A DNA stretch of 38,588 nucleotides from JBCBDX01 sp039815825 (lineage in GTDB: Bacteria; Pseudomonadota; Alphaproteobacteria; Rhizobiales; Rhizobiaceae), in assembly GCA_039815825.1 (NCBI GenBank), contig JBCBYO010000029.1:1-38588 (forward strand), written 5' to 3'. Each line of letters begins with the position of its first letter. The first letter of the stretch is position 1. Under the pieces are notes generated by a model that worked only from the letters and a program-made list of their open reading frames with translations, did not search any database and was not told where the DNA came from. Below are positions 1 through 7,621 of the stretch, piece after piece. A program made the translations under genes and the position numbers.

Positions 1-1
1 G

Positions 2-862
2 TGGGATCTGGTCGACGTCGTGGCTTCTGACGCACTGCGTCTTTGCGATGAAGGCTTGGCTCTTGAGATCGACGGCGACACCGAACTCGCGGCTGCGCCT
101 GATGGCACTTCGGCAGATGATGATTTTGGCGACCTGCGCGTCAATGAGTGCTTCGTGCCGCAAATCGTTTATTCAACTACTTTCGGTTATCGCACCGACA
201 AGGTCGGCGATACGCCGCCAACTGAAGTGTGCGCTGTATTTGATACAGCAACCTATCCTGGCCAGCGCGCACTTGAGAAACGTCCGATTGCCAACCTGGA
301 ATGGGCATTGATCTGTGACGGCGTCGACATTGCTGACGTTTATGATGTGCTGGAAACGGATGAAGGTGTTGATCGCGCCTTTGCTAAGCTTGATTCCATT
401 AAAGACAGCGTTGTTTGGTGGTCAGCGGGTGCCGAAACACCGCAACTTCTCGCGGACGGGGAAGTTGTAATGGGTTCGACCTACAATGGCCGCCTGTTCT
501 CCGCTATTGTGGAGCAAAACCAGCCGATCGGGATGCTTTGGGACTGGCAGATGTTTGACCTGGACGGTTGGATCATCCCAACTGGCATTGACGAAGCCAA
601 AATGAACCGCGTCAAGCACTTCCTTAAGTTTGCGACCGACACGCAACGTCTTGCGGATCAGTCGAAATTTATTTCCTACGGTCCTGCGCGTAAATCCTCT
701 GCGCCGCTCGTCGGTCAGCATGCGGAGTTGGGCATCGACATGGCGCCGCATATGCCAACAGATCCAGCCAATGCCGAAACTCAGTTCCTGTATAACTATG
801 AGTGGTGGGCGGACAATCGCGACGATCTGGATGCAAAATTCCAGGCTTGGCTTGCTCAATAA
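2..862 (+). CDS. PotD-like ABC transporter substrate-binding protein (5' truncated)
   Basis: Periplasmic solute-binding protein of the PotD/PotF (polyamine-type) family. The reading frame is open from base 2, and its first visible residues (WDLVDV, then DALRLCDEG) match the interior of this family, so the signal peptide and about the first 70-80 residues lie left of the window. A GTG at base 20 could be read as a start but sits inside conserved sequence and is not one. Later blocks typical of the family are VVWWSAG, then GEVVMGSTYNGR, then a C-terminal YNYEWWADN. Two PotB/PotC-like permeases follow on the same strand, so this is the binding protein of that importer; the ATPase is not downstream and may lie upstream. 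Polyamine or a related small amine or organic acid is likely, but the substrate cannot be read from sequence. Confidence 0.85.
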   Translation, partial: WDLVDVVASDALRLCDEGLALEIDGDTELAAAPDGTSADDDFGDLRVNECFVPQIVYSTTFGYRTDKVGDTPPTEVCAVFDTATYPGQRALEKRPIANLEWALICDGVDIADVYDVLETDEGVDRAFAKLDSIKDSVVWWSAGAETPQLLADGEVVMGSTYNGRLFSAIVEQNQPIGMLWDWQMFDLDGWIIPTGIDEAKMNRVKHFLKFATDTQRLADQSKFISYGPARKSSAPLVGQHAELGIDMAPHMPTDPANAETQFLYNYEWWADNRDDLDAKFQAWLAQ

Positions 863-876
863 GCAATTGATCATCA

Positions 877-900
877 GCGAAGCGGCTCTTGCCGCTTCGC
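877..900 (+). repeat. Intra-operon hairpin between binding protein and permease genes
   Basis: GCGAAGCGGC (877-886), loop TCTT, GCCGCTTCGC (891-900): a perfect 10-bp stem with a tetraloop, 15 bases after the binding-protein stop. No T-run follows, so it is not a classic terminator. In many ABC operons such a stem protects the 3' end of the binding-protein mRNA so that it is made in excess over the permeases; that role is inferred here. Confidence 0.7.
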
Positions 901-923
901 ACTCCTAATTGTCGAGGTATTCC

Positions 924-2213
924 ATGAGCAGCGCTGACATGACACATGTCGAACAAATGCCAGATGATGGCGTCATGCGCGCTGCTGATGGAACGCCTCT
1001 GAAAAAGCGTCTGGCGCGCGCGCTGCGCCGTGAGAAAATGCGGTCTTTCGTGCTAATTGCGCCGCTGCTGTTTTTTATCCTTCTGTCTTTTCTTGCGCCC
1101 ATTGCCGACATGCTCTTCCGGTCGGTTGAAAATGATATTGTCCAAAATACCATTCCCGAGACAGTAACAGAGCTTCAAAACTGGGATTCAGCATCGGGAT
1201 CGGCGCCGCCTGAAGAAGTCTATGCGGCTTTTTACAGAGACTTTCTGGTTGCCAGAGAAAAGCGAATACACACGCGCCTCGGGTCTCGTCTCAACTATGA
1301 ATTGTCCGGCATGTCCGGCATGTTCCGCCGCACCGGACGTGATATCCGGCGTTTTGATGAAGCCGGCCCATTCAAGCCCCAGTTCATTAAGTCCGATGAG
1401 GATTGGGGCGCTGTGGAGACATGGCGTGTCATCAAGAAGTTTTCCTCGCTCTACACGGCGGGATATTATCTTTCCGCGATTGATGCTGAGAGCACGTCTG
1501 AGAGTTTTGAATTAAAGCCAGCTGACGAGCGCATTTACATCAAGCTGTTTATCCGCACGATGTGGATGTCGCTCCTCATCACCTTTTCGACGCTGCTGTT
1601 GGGTTATCCTATCGCTTATTTGATGAGCCACACAAAGCGATCGACTGCCAATCTGCTGATGATCCTGGTTCTTCTGCCATTTTGGACGTCGCTGTTGGTG
1701 CGTACCTCGGCCTGGAAGGTGCTGCTGCAGCAACAGGGCGTGATCAATGACTTCCTTGTCTGGATCAACGTCGTTGATGACAGTGCGCGGTTGGTGATGA
1801 TCAACAACCAGCTCGGCACGATCATCGCCATGACGCATATTTTGCTGCCCTTTATGATCTTGCCGCTCTACTCAGTGATGCAGACGATCTCGCCCTCCTA
1901 TGTGCGCGCGGCGAAATCCATGGGGGCAAATGATTGGACGGCGTTCTGGCGGGTCTATTTCCCCAATACGATCCCGGGCATCGGCGCGGGTGCGATCCTC
2001 GTCTTCATTCTGGCGATTGGTTACTACATCACGCCAGAGCTGGTTGGCGGCACGCAGGGCGTCTTTATCTCCAACCGGATCGCCTTCCATATTTCATCCA
2101 GCTTGAACTGGGGGCTTGCCGCCGCGCTAGGTGCCATCCTGCTGTTACTGGTCCTGTTACTGTTCTACTGCTACGACAAGATAGTCGGCATCGATAATGT
2201 GAAGTTGGGGTAA
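924..2213 (+). CDS. PotB-like ABC transporter permease with long first periplasmic loop
   Basis: Inner-membrane permease subunit of a polyamine-type importer. The start is the ATG at 924, which has a GAGG Shine-Dalgarno six bases upstream; a TTG at 909 in the same frame has none. After a cytoplasmic, basic N-terminus there is a first membrane helix (about residues 36-57), then roughly 140 residues of soluble sequence, then the usual five helices. The EAA loop that contacts the ATPase is visible as YVRAAKSMGANDW, followed by a PNTIPGI block. At 429 residues it is much longer than E. coli PotB because of the loop, which lies outside the membrane if topology is normal. It follows the binding-protein gene and is 6 bases ahead of the PotC-like gene, so the three are one operon. 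Confidence 0.85.
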   Translation: MSSADMTHVEQMPDDGVMRAADGTPLKKRLARALRREKMRSFVLIAPLLFFILLSFLAPIADMLFRSVENDIVQNTIPETVTELQNWDSASGSAPPEEVYAAFYRDFLVAREKRIHTRLGSRLNYELSGMSGMFRRTGRDIRRFDEAGPFKPQFIKSDEDWGAVETWRVIKKFSSLYTAGYYLSAIDAESTSESFELKPADERIYIKLFIRTMWMSLLITFSTLLLGYPIAYLMSHTKRSTANLLMILVLLPFWTSLLVRTSAWKVLLQQQGVINDFLVWINVVDDSARLVMINNQLGTIIAMTHILLPFMILPLYSVMQTISPSYVRAAKSMGANDWTAFWRVYFPNTIPGIGAGAILVFILAIGYYITPELVGGTQGVFISNRIAFHISSSLNWGLAAALGAILLLLVLLLFYCYDKIVGIDNVKLG

Positions 2214-2219
2214 AGTTCG

Positions 2220-3077
2220 ATGGCATCACCTCTTCCACCCTATGCATCCTCACTCCAGATTTTTTGGTACTATGCATTTCGTGTCATTTGCGGGCTGATC
2301 TTCTTTTTTCTGATCTTTCCGATTTTGACCATCATACCCCTGTCTTTCAACGCGCAGGATTTCTTCACCTTTACGCCGGAAATGCTGCGCTTTGATCCGG
2401 CGGGCTATTCGTTCAAACACTATGTGGATTTCTTCACCAATCCCGATTGGCAACAGGCGCTGCGCAATTCATTCATGATTGCGCCGATGGCGACAATCAT
2501 CGCCACGGCGCTTGGCACCCTTGCCGCAATTGGCCTGTCTCAAAGCCACGTGCCGGCGCGTTCGGCCATCATGGCGGTCTTGATTTCCCCGATGATCGTG
2601 CCGCTGATCATCTCGGCCGCAGGCATGTATTTCTTCTATTCACGCCTCGGCTTGCAGGGCACCTATTGGGGCGTGGTGTTGGCCCATGCCGCGCTCGGTA
2701 CGCCTTTCGTGATCATCACGGTTACAGCAACACTTGTTGGTTTTGACCGGTCACTGACCCGCGCTGCGGCCTCCATGGGGGCCGATCCTGTGACGACATT
2801 CTTCAAAGTGCAGATGCCGTTGATCCTGCCGGGCGTTATTTCCGGCGCGTTGTTTGCCTTTATTACGTCGTTTGACGAAGTTGTGGTGATCTTGTTCCTT
2901 GGTTCCGCCTCGCAGCAAACCTTGCCCTGGCAGATGTTTACCGGCCTTCGAGAACAAATCTCACCGACGATTCTGGCTGTGGCGACCATCATGGTGGCGC
3001 TTTCGATCGTGCTTTTGGGGACGCTTGAATTCATCCGACGTCGCTCTGAGCGCATTCGCGGTCTGTCACCCTCCTAA
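2220..3077 (+). CDS. PotC-like ABC transporter permease
   Basis: Second inner-membrane permease of the polyamine-type importer, 285 residues, of normal PotC length with six predicted helices. The EAA loop reads LTRAAASMGADPVTTFF followed by PLILPGV, and the segment SFDEVVVILFL is typical of PotC/YdcV proteins. It begins 6 bases after the stop of the PotB-like gene, so translational coupling is likely. It would pair with that subunit to form the channel. Substrate unknown. Confidence 0.88.
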   Translation: MASPLPPYASSLQIFWYYAFRVICGLIFFFLIFPILTIIPLSFNAQDFFTFTPEMLRFDPAGYSFKHYVDFFTNPDWQQALRNSFMIAPMATIIATALGTLAAIGLSQSHVPARSAIMAVLISPMIVPLIISAAGMYFFYSRLGLQGTYWGVVLAHAALGTPFVIITVTATLVGFDRSLTRAAASMGADPVTTFFKVQMPLILPGVISGALFAFITSFDEVVVILFLGSASQQTLPWQMFTGLREQISPTILAVATIMVALSIVLLGTLEFIRRRSERIRGLSPS

Positions 3078-3127
3078 GCGGATCTTTTTTGGCTCACACA
3101 ATTTTACTTGCAGTTTTCACGGCACAG

Positions 3128-3141
3128 TGCATACGTATGCA
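3128..3141. promoter_or_regulatory. Perfect 14-bp palindrome, candidate operator
   Basis: TGCATACGTATGCA is a perfect dyad centred at 3134/3135, ending 21 bases before the cupin start codon and 9 bases before its Shine-Dalgarno. Its size and place fit an operator for a dimeric regulator of the cupin-hydrolase pair. No regulator gene is next to it, so the protein is unknown. Confidence 0.5.
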
Positions 3142-3162
3142 TAATTGATCGGGGAGACTGCA

Positions 3163-4134
3163 ATGGCGCTAACCAAGGAAGAGATTGAGCGGCGAATTGT
3201 TCGCTATGGTGAACTGCAACCGTGCCGTACAGCGTTTATCGATGCTCATACGCCGGGCTCGGACCAGAAAGAAAATTTCACCATCATTGGCGGCGGTGTT
3301 TCAGAAAGCGCCGACCAACATGTGCACATTGTTGATACGCCAGGCTTTAACATCGGCGCAGCGGGTCAACCGCCAAAATGCCGGAACTCATTGCACAGTC
3401 ACCGTACTGCGGAGGTATTCTTTGTGCTCAAAGGCCGGTGGCGGTTCTTTTGGGGGCGTTGGGGCGATGCCGGTGAGGTTGTGCTGGAAGAGGGTGATAT
3501 CTTCAACATCCCGACAGGTATCTTTCGTGGCTTTGAGAATATCGGCAATGACTATGGAATGATCATGGCCATCCTTGGTGGTGACGATGCCGGCGGAGGC
3601 GTTATTTGGGCGCCACAAGTGATTGAAGATGCGGATGCTCATGGGTTGGTGCTTGGTGAAAATGGTCGCCTCTACGACACCAAGGCAGGCCAGTCGTTGC
3701 CCGACGGTGTCGCGCCTATGCCGCTTTTAAGCGACGAGGAGCTCAAAGCTTTTCCCGAGCCCACAACGAAAGATGTGATCGGTGGTTATGTGAGCCGCTA
3801 CTGGGATCTTGTCGCCTTGTCGGACAAAAAGCCTGCAACAGTCATTGGTGAACATGGTGTTTTGCGTGACAAACCTGGTTTTGAAGTCAACTTCGTGTCG
3901 CGAAAGGCGCCAATTTCCAATCCGATCAGTCACGACCATTCGAGCGTGTTGATGCCCGTAAAAGGCTATTGGGAAGTCATCGCGGACGGCACTAGCACTA
4001 TTTTGGCCGAAGGCGATACGATGTTAGTGCCGGAGAATGTTGCATATACCGTGGTGCCGTCCATGACCGGTGAAGCAGGGCTTTATCAAGTGGTTGGGAC
4101 CGATGACGCCGCTGGCCCAACTTATACCGGCTAA
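3163..4134 (+). CDS. Two-domain cupin protein
   Basis: A bicupin of 323 residues. The first barrel carries a metal-site-like pattern (NSLHSHRTAEVFFVLKG, then GDIFNIPTGIFRGFEN); the second has SHDHSSVLMPVKGYWEV, then EGDTMLVPENV. Histidines and the later Glu in domain 1 suggest a bound metal, as in gentisate- or quercetin-type dioxygenases, but the actual reaction cannot be assigned. Start chosen at the ATG at 3163 because GGGGAG lies 6 bases upstream; the TTG at 3145 would put this ribosome site inside the gene. Its 3' end overlaps the next gene by about 32 bases, so the two are co-translated and perhaps act in one degradative step. A 14-bp palindrome lies just upstream. Confidence 0.75.
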   Translation: MALTKEEIERRIVRYGELQPCRTAFIDAHTPGSDQKENFTIIGGGVSESADQHVHIVDTPGFNIGAAGQPPKCRNSLHSHRTAEVFFVLKGRWRFFWGRWGDAGEVVLEEGDIFNIPTGIFRGFENIGNDYGMIMAILGGDDAGGGVIWAPQVIEDADAHGLVLGENGRLYDTKAGQSLPDGVAPMPLLSDEELKAFPEPTTKDVIGGYVSRYWDLVALSDKKPATVIGEHGVLRDKPGFEVNFVSRKAPISNPISHDHSSVLMPVKGYWEVIADGTSTILAEGDTMLVPENVAYTVVPSMTGEAGLYQVVGTDDAAGPTYTG

Positions 4135-4831
4135 AGACTTGGAACCGCTCATTCTCCTGCCGGGAATGATGTGCGATGCCCGCTTGTTCGCTCCGCAAAT
4201 CGCGCTGTTCTCGGGTGTGCGGGCCGTACATTGCGCGCCAATCGGGCAGGCAGACAACATGGCGGACATCGCGCGTGATGTGCTGGCGAATGCCCCGCCG
4301 TACTTTGCGTTGGCCGGACTGTCGATGGGCGGGATTGTTGCCATGGAAATTGTCCGTCAAGCCCCCGAGCGGGTACGCCGCTTATGTTTGATGGATACCA
4401 ATCATCGGGCAGAAACTGCCGAGCGCCAAGCTTTGCGCGAACCCCAGATCGATGCGGTTCGCGGTGGCCAGCTATACTCCGTGATGCGCGACGAAATGAA
4501 GCCCAACTACCTTGTCGACAGCGACCGCAAGCCCGCCATTCTTGATACGTGTATGGACATGGCAGAAGCGCTTGGGGCGGGAATCTTCGAGAATCAGTCG
4601 CGCGCGTTGCAAAAGCGGCGCGATCAAACCGATACGCTCAAATCATTTACCGGCCAAACGCTCGTCCTTTGCGGCCGGCACGATCTTTTGTGCCCGGTTT
4701 CACGCCATGAAGAAATGAGGGCGTTGCTGCCGAACGCCGCACTGGCTGTCATTGAAAATGCGGGACATTTGCCAACGCTTGAACAGCCCGATGCGACAAA
4801 CGGTTTTATGACGCACTGGTTGAACAATTGA
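4103..4831 (+). CDS. Alpha/beta hydrolase
   Basis: Alpha/beta-hydrolase-fold enzyme of about 242 residues. Visible motifs are the oxyanion region LLPGMMCDARLF, the nucleophile elbow GLSMGG, an acid-region CGRHDLLCP, and the C-terminal catalytic His in AGHLPTLEQP. All triad elements are present, so it should be active, probably on an ester, enol-lactone or C-C bond. It overlaps the cupin gene; the ATG at 4103 is taken as start, while a GTG at 4070 would lengthen it by 11 unconserved-looking residues. Ring-cleavage pathways often pair a cupin dioxygenase with such a hydrolase, but that role is only inferred from the pairing. Confidence 0.8.
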   Translation: MTPLAQLIPAKDLEPLILLPGMMCDARLFAPQIALFSGVRAVHCAPIGQADNMADIARDVLANAPPYFALAGLSMGGIVAMEIVRQAPERVRRLCLMDTNHRAETAERQALREPQIDAVRGGQLYSVMRDEMKPNYLVDSDRKPAILDTCMDMAEALGAGIFENQSRALQKRRDQTDTLKSFTGQTLVLCGRHDLLCPVSRHEEMRALLPNAALAVIENAGHLPTLEQPDATNGFMTHWLNN

Positions 4832-4901
4832 TCGACCTGCTTTTTAGCCCCTGGTCTTTGTTTGCCAACGCTCAATCGGTTTAAATCGTTGTCGCGTAAA
4901 C

Positions 4902-4917
4902 TTGCAATTGTTTGCAA
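4902..4917. promoter_or_regulatory. Paired TTGCAA elements upstream of the sugar ABC operon
   Basis: TTGCAA occurs at 4902-4907 and again at 4912-4917, exactly 10 bases (one helical turn) apart, 41 bases before the binding-protein start. Each copy is itself palindromic. The spacing suggests same-face binding by a regulator. The 126-base gap also holds an AT-rich stretch around 4878-4886, but I could not assign a convincing -35/-10 pair. Confidence 0.3.
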
Positions 4918-4957
4918 TCAGCGCTTAGCTTGGCGCATCACTCTGGGAGGAAATGTG

Positions 4958-6310
4958 ATGAAATCCATTATGAAGACCGGCGTACTTGCCGGCGCGGCGC
5001 TTGCCTTTGCGCTGACAACGAGCTTGGTTCACGCTGATACAATCCGTTTTTGGACTACAGAAGAACAACCTGAGCGGCTCGCCAAACAAGAAGAAATGGC
5101 TGCCCAATTTGAGGCTGCAACCGGCACCGCCGTTGAAGTGATTCCGGTGACCGAAAGTGATCTTGGTACACGCGCTACAGCGGCTTTTGCTGCCGGTGAT
5201 TTGCCGGACGTTATTTATCATACCCTTCAGTATGCATTGCCTTGGGCGGAAGCTGGTATCCTTGATACCGAAGCTGCGACCGAAGTCGTTGAGGAGCTAG
5301 GCAACGGTACATTTGCGCCAGGTGCGATTGCGATGGCCGCCGTAGATGGCGGTGTTGCATCCGTGCCGGTTGATGGATGGACGCAGATGATTGTCTATCG
5401 TGCCGACAAATTTGAAGAAGCCGGTTTGGAGCCCCCAACCTCCTTTGCCAATGTGATTGCTGCGATTGAAGCGCTGCACAGCCCGCCGGACATGTATGGC
5501 TTCGTCGCTGCGACCAAGGTCGATGAGAATTTCATGAGCCAGGTATTGGAGCATGTGTTCCTAGCCAACGGCGTTTCGCCGGTCGGTGCAGACGGTTTTG
5601 CGCCACTTGATGAGGCCAAGACAACTGAAGTGCTTGAGTTCTACAAGGCAATTGCAGAAGCATCACCACCCGGTGAATTGTTCTGGCAACAGTCACGCGA
5701 GCTTTATTTTGCCGGTCAAGCTGCGATGATCATTTGGTCGCCATTTATTCTCGATGAGTTGGCCGGTCTTCGTGACAGCGCGCCGCCAACCATCAATGAT
5801 GACCCCACATCAAGCGAGTTGGCTACCAAAACCGGTATCGTGACGACCTTCTCCGGGCCTTCCAATCCAGAAGGTGCAGCTTGGGGCGATGTCCGCTACT
5901 TCGGCATCACCAATGATGCAGATACTGACGCTGCCATGGAATTTGTGAAGTTCTCGATGGATGAGGGTTACACGCAAACTCTGTCCATCGCACCAGAAGG
6001 GAAATTCCCTGTGCGTCGTGGCACGACAAGCGAGCCTGCAAAGTTTTCAGAAGCTTGGGCGCAACTGCCGGTCGGTGTTGATCGCAAAGCGCCCTTGGGT
6101 GACCTCTACGCTCAAGAGATGATCGATGAGATCGTTGGTGGCCTAGATGTTGCGCAACGCTGGGGTGTTGCGGATGGTCAGCTGAGCCTGGCCTCCAAAA
6201 TGATCAACGCTCAGGTTGTGAACCGCGTGGTGCGTGAATTCATTGACGGTAATATCGATGCCGCTGCTGCGGTTGCCGCGTTGAACGAGCAACTGGGTGC
6301 CATCGAGTAA
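4958..6310 (+). CDS. Sugar ABC transporter substrate-binding protein (CUT1 type)
   Basis: Periplasmic sugar-binding protein of the MalE/UgpB-like family, 450 residues. Start at the ATG at 4958, preceded by GGGAGG; longer readings from 4862 lack a ribosome site. The N-terminus is a clear signal peptide: basic MKSIMK, hydrophobic core, and a cleavage site near LVHA/DTIRFW. Mature blocks typical of the family include RFWTTEEQPERL, DLPDVIYHTLQYALPW, and a late GKFPVRRG. It heads a five-gene operon with two permeases, a glycoside hydrolase and an ATPase, which points to uptake of a small glycoside that is then cleaved inside the cell. The exact ligand is not readable. Confidence 0.9.
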   Translation: MKSIMKTGVLAGAALAFALTTSLVHADTIRFWTTEEQPERLAKQEEMAAQFEAATGTAVEVIPVTESDLGTRATAAFAAGDLPDVIYHTLQYALPWAEAGILDTEAATEVVEELGNGTFAPGAIAMAAVDGGVASVPVDGWTQMIVYRADKFEEAGLEPPTSFANVIAAIEALHSPPDMYGFVAATKVDENFMSQVLEHVFLANGVSPVGADGFAPLDEAKTTEVLEFYKAIAEASPPGELFWQQSRELYFAGQAAMIIWSPFILDELAGLRDSAPPTINDDPTSSELATKTGIVTTFSGPSNPEGAAWGDVRYFGITNDADTDAAMEFVKFSMDEGYTQTLSIAPEGKFPVRRGTTSEPAKFSEAWAQLPVGVDRKAPLGDLYAQEMIDEIVGGLDVAQRWGVADGQLSLASKMINAQVVNRVVREFIDGNIDAAAAVAALNEQLGAIE

Positions 6311-6330
6311 TCTCAAGTAAATCTGGTGTT

Positions 6331-6348
6331 CCGGGCTTTTCAGCTCGG
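6331..6348 (+). repeat. Short hairpin between binding protein and permease
   Basis: CCGGGC (6331-6336), loop of six, GCTCGG (6343-6348) can pair over six positions with one G-T. It sits 20 bases after the binding-protein stop, the same place as the stronger hairpin at 877-900 in the first transporter, and may likewise shield the upstream message. Weak on its own. Confidence 0.35.
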
Positions 6349-6379
6349 GGCACTTTACCGATTGCCGAAGGCTCAGCCC

Positions 6380-7621
6380 ATGACCGCCACAACGCCTCCT
6401 CGTGGGGTTGGCCCGTTGCAACGGCGCGAAGCGCGTCTTGCATGGGCGCTCCTTTTCCCGACCATCACAATCGTTTCTTTGGTTGTGATCCTACCTCTAC
6501 TCGCGATCTTTTGGATTAGCGTCAAGCCAATCGGCCTTGCAGACTTACGACCCGCTGCGCCCATTTTACGTGAGGCGCTTCGTGGGTCTGGCGATGAGGT
6601 TCGTATCGAATATCGTCTGCGAAACTCCAGTCAGGACGTAGAGCTGACCGGCGTGACTTTCACCGATGTCATCCCCACAGAAGTGACCATAAGTGGCGAA
6701 CTGCCCGAAGCTTGTTCGCTGGGCGGTCAGACACTTCGCTGCGAATTTGGAACCCTGGAAGCCGGATATAACGAACGTATACGCTTACCGGTAACAATTG
6801 CCCCCGGCATTGATGAGGATGCGGCCGAAGAAATGGTTGAAGGTTCTGAAGCGCGGGTGACTGGTTCGGGCGATTCTGTGTTGTTCAACAACGAATTTAC
6901 CGCCGAAAACTTTACGCGGGTCTTCAGCGCTGATGAATTTTTTACTGTTTTGGGTGTGACGGTTTTCTACACATTGTTTGGGACCCTTGGGGCCATACTT
7001 CTCGGGCTCTTTGCGGCAATGCTGCTCAATCGGGAGTTTCGAGGGCAGGGCATTTTGCGGGGCCTTTTTCTCTTTCCATACGTCGCCCCGATCATCGCTG
7101 TGGCGTTCACATGGATCATACTCTTCGACCCGTTTTCTGGTTCAGCCAATGCGCTTTTGGTTCAGATGGGGGTCGCGGATTCTCCCATCAATTTCTTTGG
7201 CCAACGGCCGTTCGCGCTCATCATGGTAACGGTGTTTGCGATGTGGGGATATTTCCCGCTTTGCTTTCTGTTCATCCTGGCGCGCATGCAGTCCATTGAC
7301 CATGACATGTATGAAGCTGCTGACATGGACGGTGCGTCACCATTCCAAAAATTTTGGTACCTGAGTCTGCCGATGCTGTTTGGCATCCTGTCGGTACTAT
7401 TTCTGCTGCGCTTCATTTGGACGTTCAACAAGTTCGATGACATCTTCCTACTCACGGGCGGCAATGCGGGTACGCGAACGCTGACCGTCAATGTCTATGA
7501 GCAAGCGTTTGCTATTTCCAACATCGGAGCGGGTGCTGCGGTGGCTGTGGTAATCTTCGGCTGCCTACTCATATTTGCCTTCTTGTTCTTCCGCTTTATC
7601 AGCCGGGAGGAGGGATTATGA
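6380..7621 (+). CDS. Sugar ABC permease (MalF type) with a DUF11-like insert
   Basis: Inner-membrane permease, 413 residues from the ATG at 6380 (GAAGG about 8 bases upstream). Helix 1 is near residues 21-46. Between it and helix 2 lies about 130 residues of soluble sequence. Residues about 73-140 look like a DUF11/Ig-type repeat: a YRLRNSSQDVELTGVTFTD stretch, then IPTEVT, a Cys pair flanking LGGQTLR, and LEAGYNERIRLPV. The remaining helices and the EAA loop (YEAADMDGASPFQKFW) are normal. MalF of E. coli has an Ig-like periplasmic loop (P2, between its helices 3 and 4) that touches the binding protein, so this insert may do the same from a different position. The stop overlaps the next start in ATGA. 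Confidence 0.88.
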   Translation: MTATTPPRGVGPLQRREARLAWALLFPTITIVSLVVILPLLAIFWISVKPIGLADLRPAAPILREALRGSGDEVRIEYRLRNSSQDVELTGVTFTDVIPTEVTISGELPEACSLGGQTLRCEFGTLEAGYNERIRLPVTIAPGIDEDAAEEMVEGSEARVTGSGDSVLFNNEFTAENFTRVFSADEFFTVLGVTVFYTLFGTLGAILLGLFAAMLLNREFRGQGILRGLFLFPYVAPIIAVAFTWIILFDPFSGSANALLVQMGVADSPINFFGQRPFALIMVTVFAMWGYFPLCFLFILARMQSIDHDMYEAADMDGASPFQKFWYLSLPMLFGILSVLFLLRFIWTFNKFDDIFLLTGGNAGTRTLTVNVYEQAFAISNIGAGAAVAVVIFGCLLIFAFLFFRFISREEGL

